Source of the DNA: Anniella stebbinsi | Lineage: Eukaryota > Chordata > Lepidosauria > Squamata > Anniellidae | DNA length: 64,000 nucleotides | Direction: 5' to 3' | Assembly (NCBI GenBank): GCA_029215795.1 | Contig: JARDYH010000003.1 | Coordinates: 31,869,001-31,933,000 of the forward strand | In this document: piece after piece, positions 48,861 to 64,000 of the stretch | Layout: every line of letters begins with the position of its first letter | Numbering within the stretch: the stretch's first letter is position 1 | The notes under the pieces: model-generated | Database searches by the model: none | Told to the model about the DNA's origin: nothing | What the model saw: only the letters and a program-made list of their open reading frames with translations | Position numbers and translations under genes: made by a program

Positions 48861-50689
48861 CTTTGTAATATAGAATAAAATAAATGAGACATTGAATACG
48901 GAGGGTTAATTCATGAGTAAACATTCATAGGCTTGCACTGTGAGTAAATTCTCCCCACCTCCATTCCTGTTCTAATTCTCTGAGGAGAAAAAAGGAAGAC
49001 CTGGAAAAGGTAAATTAATTCTTTCCTCCCCCTCTTATTTTTCCTGGCCTACTGTCCTGAGGAAAAATTGGAAGAGAGCCATGGAATAAACAGATTATTT
49101 CTTCCTCCTTTCCAGGTGAGGACTGCAGAGCCTGGATAGAAGGGAAATACCCCTGAAATGCCATGTAGCCTGGCCATATTAAGTCCTATAAGGTGGCCAT
49201 AGATACCCAAAGGGGCTGGTAGAACCCAGAGCTGGTGGGTCAAGAGAGGGCAGAGCCTAGGAAGTCCCGATCCTCCCTCCTTGCAAAGAAACAGTGGACA
49301 GTATTTCAGAGCTGTGTGGCAGGCAGAAATTAAACAGGGTAAGTCCCTTATACTATGGAAATACAACAACCCCATGAGGTAGGTTAGGTGGAGATAATGT
49401 ATATCCATAAGCAGTAGTTAATGGATGCCTAATAGACTTGGCTAGAGTCATTATCTTAACAAAGAAACTGCTCTCAGCAATTCAACTTAAGCTTCCAGAA
49501 TTCCCCACCCCACAGCATGGTGTTGTTGTTTTTTTAAAAAAATCTCCTCAGGTATTGTCTCACAATTCAGCATAAGCTCTTAGAATCCCCACACACAATT
49601 AAGCTATGTGTGTGTGTATTGTATTAATCATTCTTCCCAACCATTGCATTCCCTTTCACAATTCAACATCAGCTTCCAGAGAATTTCTCTTCCCCACAAT
49701 TGGGAAACATTGTTGGCCCAGGCCAAGAGAAGGAAGGCTGAGGAGATTCTCCATTTCTCTTGCTCCACCCTAGCAAGAGAAAGGCCACCATCTTTTCTCC
49801 ACATTCCCCCCCCCAGCCTCTTCTCTTTACATACAAAAAAAGCCTTAAGCAAGGCCAGGCCACAAAGGAAGGGCTGCTTCCCCCATGCAAGCAGGCATCA
49901 CTTTTCTCTCACACCCACGTTAGTACTCCAAAGGCCCACCAGACAACCAAGGGGAAGGTTGTGCTTGCTGCATGAACTAACGGGCCACCTCTCACCTCCC
50001 TCCACCCCCACTAAATTTTAAAATAAAAAAGATCAACAAGAAAGGCTTGCCCCCACAATGAAGGAAAGTTATGAGTTATTCCTGTCCTGTGTTGCCTCAG
50101 TTCGGTGTGGTTAAAAAAAAAAATAGGGAGAAGGGAGAATAAAAACACTCTCCTTTCTCTTCCTCTCTCCCTCATCCACACATACAAAAAGTTAAAAGGT
50201 AAGGTTGCTGCTGCCTGCTGCTAAGGCTCGGCTTGCTGGCTCCTCATGGCCACTGCAAGAGAGTTCTGGAAAGGAGGAAATCTACAAATGATAAGCACAG
50301 ATGTGAAAGTCAGAGAGGAAGAACATGTGGTTTGGCTTGGGGGTGGGGTTAAAGGATTTATTCCACTCTTACAGCCAGGTGATGGAAGGTGAGGCTATGA
50401 TTGCATAACAAAGCAGCAAACAATTCCCAGCCTGACTGGTGGAGAAAACAACAACAGGCAGGGGCTCTAGTCCACCCCACCCCCAAGCAATGCAACTGCC
50501 CATTGCCTCCTCAATTACTTCTCTCTCCTGCATGTCAGATGCCTCCCCTTTCCCCTCAGAGAGTTGCCACTGGTCTATTGGCATCTTGAAGAGAATGTCA
50601 GTGCTGCAAAATGCATAGCTTTTGTTGGCTCAGTCAAGGGCTGCAACGGGTATGAAACATGCCTTTCCTTTCAGTAATAACAGGAGTAC
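48861..50689. other. Intergenic, possibly 5' part of the hAT relic
   Basis: No exon recognised. Contains polypurine and polypyrimidine runs and a short 'acaaccccatgaggtaggtt' SINE core remnant at 49365-49400. Frames such as 49608-50021 are low-complexity and without domains. Confidence 0.35.
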
Positions 50690-50751
50690 AGCAACCTGGG
50701 TGGCAAGTTCCTTGTTTGGGGGGAGCACTTGCCCCCCCAGCACCGCCACTG
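50690..50751 (-). mobile_element. hAT terminal region
   Basis: On the reverse strand it starts CAGTGGCGGTGCTGGGGGGG and continues CAAGTGCTCCCCCC, the pattern of hAT 5' ends. It may be the 5' terminus of the relic at 46745-48860; the other terminus was not found. Confidence 0.45.
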
Positions 50752-50940
50752 GTGCCAACTGCTGATGGGCAACCTCAAGGCCACTGCTGACCTCCCTTCT
50801 GATGGTTTTTTATCTTTTAAAACAGGTGTAGACTGGAGATGGACCCTTGGTCTGATCCAGAATGGCTCTTCTTATGTTCTCATGACAGCCCTTCAAACAA
50901 AAGACTGTCCTCTGTGAAGAGCAGCTAGTCAGCTCATGCA
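50752..50940 (+). repeat. Dispersed repeat D, copy 3, with CR1-like 3' end
   Basis: 'gctgatgggcaacctcaagg', 'tgatggttttttatcttt', and 'cttggtctgatccagaatgg' with 'ctcttcttatgttct' (CR1-type end), then 'agactgtcctctgtgaag'. Confidence 0.5.
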
Positions 50941-51011
50941 GCAACCCTCCTGACTGGTTCAGATATGCCTACCATAGATTATATGTAATAATATGGTTAT
51001 ATATAATAATA

Positions 51012-51325
51012 TGAAAGAATACACCAGCTGAATTTCTACATGACACTGGGGGGGGGGGGGGAGAATTCAACCAGAGCACATCGTAATAAGAAAGGATATA
51101 CCAGTTGGATGTCTGCCTTTTATATCTGCATAACAAAGATAAACTCAAGCAGCGCACGTACTGATCTGAAAGGATACACCTGTTGGATTCCTACCTTTTA
51201 CAACTTGTACGACACTGAGGAGGGAAATCAACCAGCGCACGTAGTGATGTCATATACCTGTTGGATTTCTACCTTTTACATCCGCATGAAACCGAGGAGA
51301 AAATTCAACCGCCGCACATTCCCAA
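51012..51325 (+). repeat. 78-bp minisatellite, four units, upstream of MCM5
   Basis: Units are aligned on 'ata(c/t)acc(a/t)g(c/t)tg' at 51019, 51096, 51174 and 51252, spacing 77, 78 and 78. Each unit reads on through 'tggatttctaccttttac'-like and 'caaccagcgcacgtagtgat'-like blocks. A run of 13 G interrupts unit 1. The right end is about 170 bp from the YY1-like site of the MCM5 promoter. Confidence 0.9.
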
Positions 51326-51496
51326 GATACTAGCAGGTTTCTGTGCTGGGAAAAGCGCCGCCTATATGCACTGCTGCCTTAGCACACTGCTCTTAAAAGC
51401 AAGGAAACACTGCTAACTTTCTATATATAAGAGGGAAAAAACAAAGAGAAAAAGAGGTCAGCTCACGTCCCACTCTCACATTCCGCTGCCCACAGC

Positions 51497-51765
51497 CGCC
51501 ATTTTAAGTCCTTCTCTCGTTTTGCAAGATTTTTTTGGCGCCAAAACCCCGTCTATGGGGTGGAGCGGGTTCTTATTTCTGCCTCCTCCAATCGGCTTTG
51601 ACGTCTACTGTCATCGCTCTCTCGCGTCCTGAGAGGGCAGGGTTAGGCGCCCTAGGCGTGAGCCAATCGCTTAATGCCTCAGTCCTTTTAAGCCAATGGG
51701 AGTGAGCGGTGCGTGGCAGTAGGCGGGCGGAGATTTTTTTTCGTTACTTTTTGCCGCGAAAACCT
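51497..51765 (+). promoter_or_regulatory. MCM5: MCM5 promoter
   Basis: A CpG-richer segment with CGCCATTTT (YY1-like, 51497-51505), a perfect palindromic E2F site TTTTGGCGCCAAAA (51533-51546), CCAAT boxes at 51588, 51663 and 51693, a GC box near 51722-51732, and a second E2F-like site TTTTTGCCGCGAAAA (51748-51762). No TATA box. The combination of E2F and NF-Y sites is typical of genes induced at G1/S, which fits MCM5. The transcription start is probably around 51740-51790. Confidence 0.75.
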
Positions 51766-51835
51766 TTTGCCTTCTTCTTGGTCGAGGGGCGGAAGTTTGT
51801 TTTACCAGGGATCGAGACTTCGGTTGGGAAAGCAG
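51760..51835 (+). other. MCM5: MCM5 non-coding exon 1 (approximate start)
   Basis: A strong donor AGCAG|GTAAGC at 51836 follows the promoter. No ATG in a coding context, so it is 5' UTR only. The start coordinate is estimated. Confidence 0.6.
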
Positions 51836-52052
51836 GTAAGCGGCGGTGGGGTTGCTAGCCGGAGATGGGGAGCGGGTCCCTTTCGCTGGCTTTGAGGGAG
51901 TATGTGGGGCTTTGGCAACTCCTTTCGCCACGGGAAAGGGATAAAAGGCCTTTCACTGGAGGCTTTTCTATTAGTGGAACATAATCCCTCAAGCGACATA
52001 TACTCACCCGGTAGCCTCGGTTTCTGGCCTGGAAGATTTTTTTCTCGTCACC

Positions 52053-52300
52053 CTAGAACAGTCTCTCCCACCCTGGTGCCTTCCAGGTGTTTTGGACAAC
52101 AACTCCCATCAGATCTGGTCAGCGTGCTTGGGAGTTGTAGTCCAAAACATCTGGAAAGCACCAGGTTGGGGACGGTTGTTCTAGAACCTGGTACCTTCTA
52201 GATATACTTTGCTATAACTCCCAGCATCCCTGGCTAGCTGAGGATTATGGGAGTTGCAATCCAACACATGGAGGGTGCCAGGTGGGAAAAGCTGATCATA
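52053..52300. repeat. Two foldback family A copies in tandem (MCM5 intron 1)
   Basis: First copy 52053-52183: 'gttttggacaacaactccca' faces 'tgggagttgtagtccaaaac'. Second copy 52184-52300: 'tagaacctggtaccttctag' and 'ggagggtgccaggtgggaa' with 'ctataactcccagcatccc' facing 'atgggagttgcaatcc'. Confidence 0.8.
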
Positions 52301-52622
52301 ACAACTTACAAAACACCTGGTGTAATGTTGTTGTGTGGGGTTTTTTTAAAAAAAAGAAAATATTGCTGATAGTCTGAAACGGATACAACCATAAAGAAAG
52401 GGCAAAGGACTCCGAAGAGAGGAGAAGGAAGTAGTTTCTGTAGGGGCTGGATGGTAATTAGTGATAAGAGGGGTTCATTTTACATATGCTCAGATGTACT
52501 TTTCATCTTCTTTAAGCCATTCTGGGCCTTTTTTCAATTTAGGTCCTGGATATGAACCATACTGTGATATGTACCTTTTTGCCCCCTTCCAGCTCCTTTC
52601 GTTTTCTGTACAGAGAATTACC

Positions 52623-63505
<10,883 letters not shown>

Positions 63506-63763
63506 GTGAGTTTGTGAGGCAGCACCAGCCTCTGAGTAGAACTTGGCATATCTGTACTTTAAGCTTGTTCAGCACATGGGGCTCGTGCTTGCGGCGTATG
63601 CTCTTGTGTGGCTTTAAATTGGAAATATTTAATGTGCTGGGCGTCATTTCTTTTTACTGGCATGTGAAGAAAGCTGGTGGATTTTCAAAGCAACTTTAAG
63701 CATCATATAACCTTAACCTGTCCAGTCTCTATTCAAGCAAGAGTCCAGAGGAGGACATGCATT

Positions 63764-64000
63764 GAAAGCTAGTGTGGTGTAGTGGTTGGAGTGTTGGATT
63801 GGGAGTCGGAAGATCCAGGTTCTAGTCTCCACTTGACCATGAAGCTCAGTGGGTGACTTTGGACCAGTCACTGACTCTCAGCTTAAGCTACCTCACAGGG
63901 CTACTTTGAGGAGAAAAGGGAAAAGAGGTGAACTATGTAAGCTACCTTAGATTCCTTGCAAAAGAAAAAGGTGGCATATAAAAATAATAAATAATATTTA
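63764..64000 (+). mobile_element. tRNA-derived SINE (second family), runs to window edge
   Basis: 'gctagtgtggtgtagtggtt' (A box), 'ggttctagtctccacttg' (B box), 'gactttggaccagtcactga' and an AAATAATA tail; same family as 26568-26790. Located in MCM5 intron 11. Confidence 0.85.

Noticed and set aside
49608..50021. 137-codon frame between HMOX1 and MCM5
   Set aside because: Ser/Pro/His-rich low-complexity translation, no homologous motif, no splice signals.
51012..51325. CRISPR-like repeat array
   Set aside because: Units are contiguous and diverge along their whole length, with no unique spacers, in a vertebrate genome.
51040..51333. 97-codon frame with internally repeated peptide
   Set aside because: The repetition follows directly from the 78 bp minisatellite, whose period is a multiple of three; no start context or homology.
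52461..52622. N-terminal extension of MCM5
   Set aside because: The in-frame upstream ATG lies in intron 1 before a good acceptor at 52613; known MCM5 proteins start at MSGFDD.

Overview
The window is vertebrate nuclear DNA, most probably from a squamate reptile (a lizard). The genes have small exons separated by GT-AG introns. The space between them is filled with L2/CR1-type and R4-type LINEs, tRNA-derived SINEs and short inverted-repeat DNA transposons, a mix typical of squamates. Calls rest on conceptual translation and on family knowledge from memory; no database search was run.

Three protein-coding genes lie on the + strand in the order known from other amniotes. (1) The 3' end of TOM1 (endosomal VHS/GAT adaptor): two C-terminal coding exons (1682-1721 and 2142-2290) and a 3' UTR to about 3215. 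(2) A complete HMOX1 (heme oxygenase 1): five coding exons from 30291 to 42199 that join in frame to 289 codons, with a TATA/E-box promoter, a Nrf2/Bach1-type stress element close upstream, and a polyadenylation signal at 42688. (3) The first eleven exons of MCM5 (replicative helicase subunit), from about 51760 past the right edge. They give residues 1-471, including the zinc finger and the Walker A and B motifs; the C-terminal third lies outside the window.

Between TOM1 and HMOX1 (3.2-30.1 kb) and between HMOX1 and MCM5 (42.7-51.5 kb) I see no host genes. These tracts hold an apparently intact L2-clade LINE with an uninterrupted 1012-residue endonuclease/reverse transcriptase ORF (18875-22584, minus strand), several 5'-truncated L2 copies, an R4-clade LINE 3' end with a restriction-like endonuclease region, CR1 fragments, a decayed hAT transposase gene (46.7-48.9 kb, minus), a nonautonomous hAT element with target-site duplication, and six full copies plus one broken copy of a roughly 320 bp palindrome-of-palindromes MITE. 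Several insertions are nested, so relative ages can be read from the sequence.

Regulatory highlights are a stress-response-element series upstream of HMOX1 (about -14, -4.0, -2.5 and -0.2 kb), a TC/TG/CG tract with Z-DNA potential just inside HMOX1 intron 1, a perfect palindromic E2F site with three CCAAT boxes at the MCM5 promoter, and a four-unit 78 bp minisatellite ending about 0.2 kb upstream of that promoter. I found no unambiguous undescribed gene system; the most unusual items are the intact LINE with repeated 5' UTR blocks, the dimer-like MITE family and the promoter-proximal repeats.
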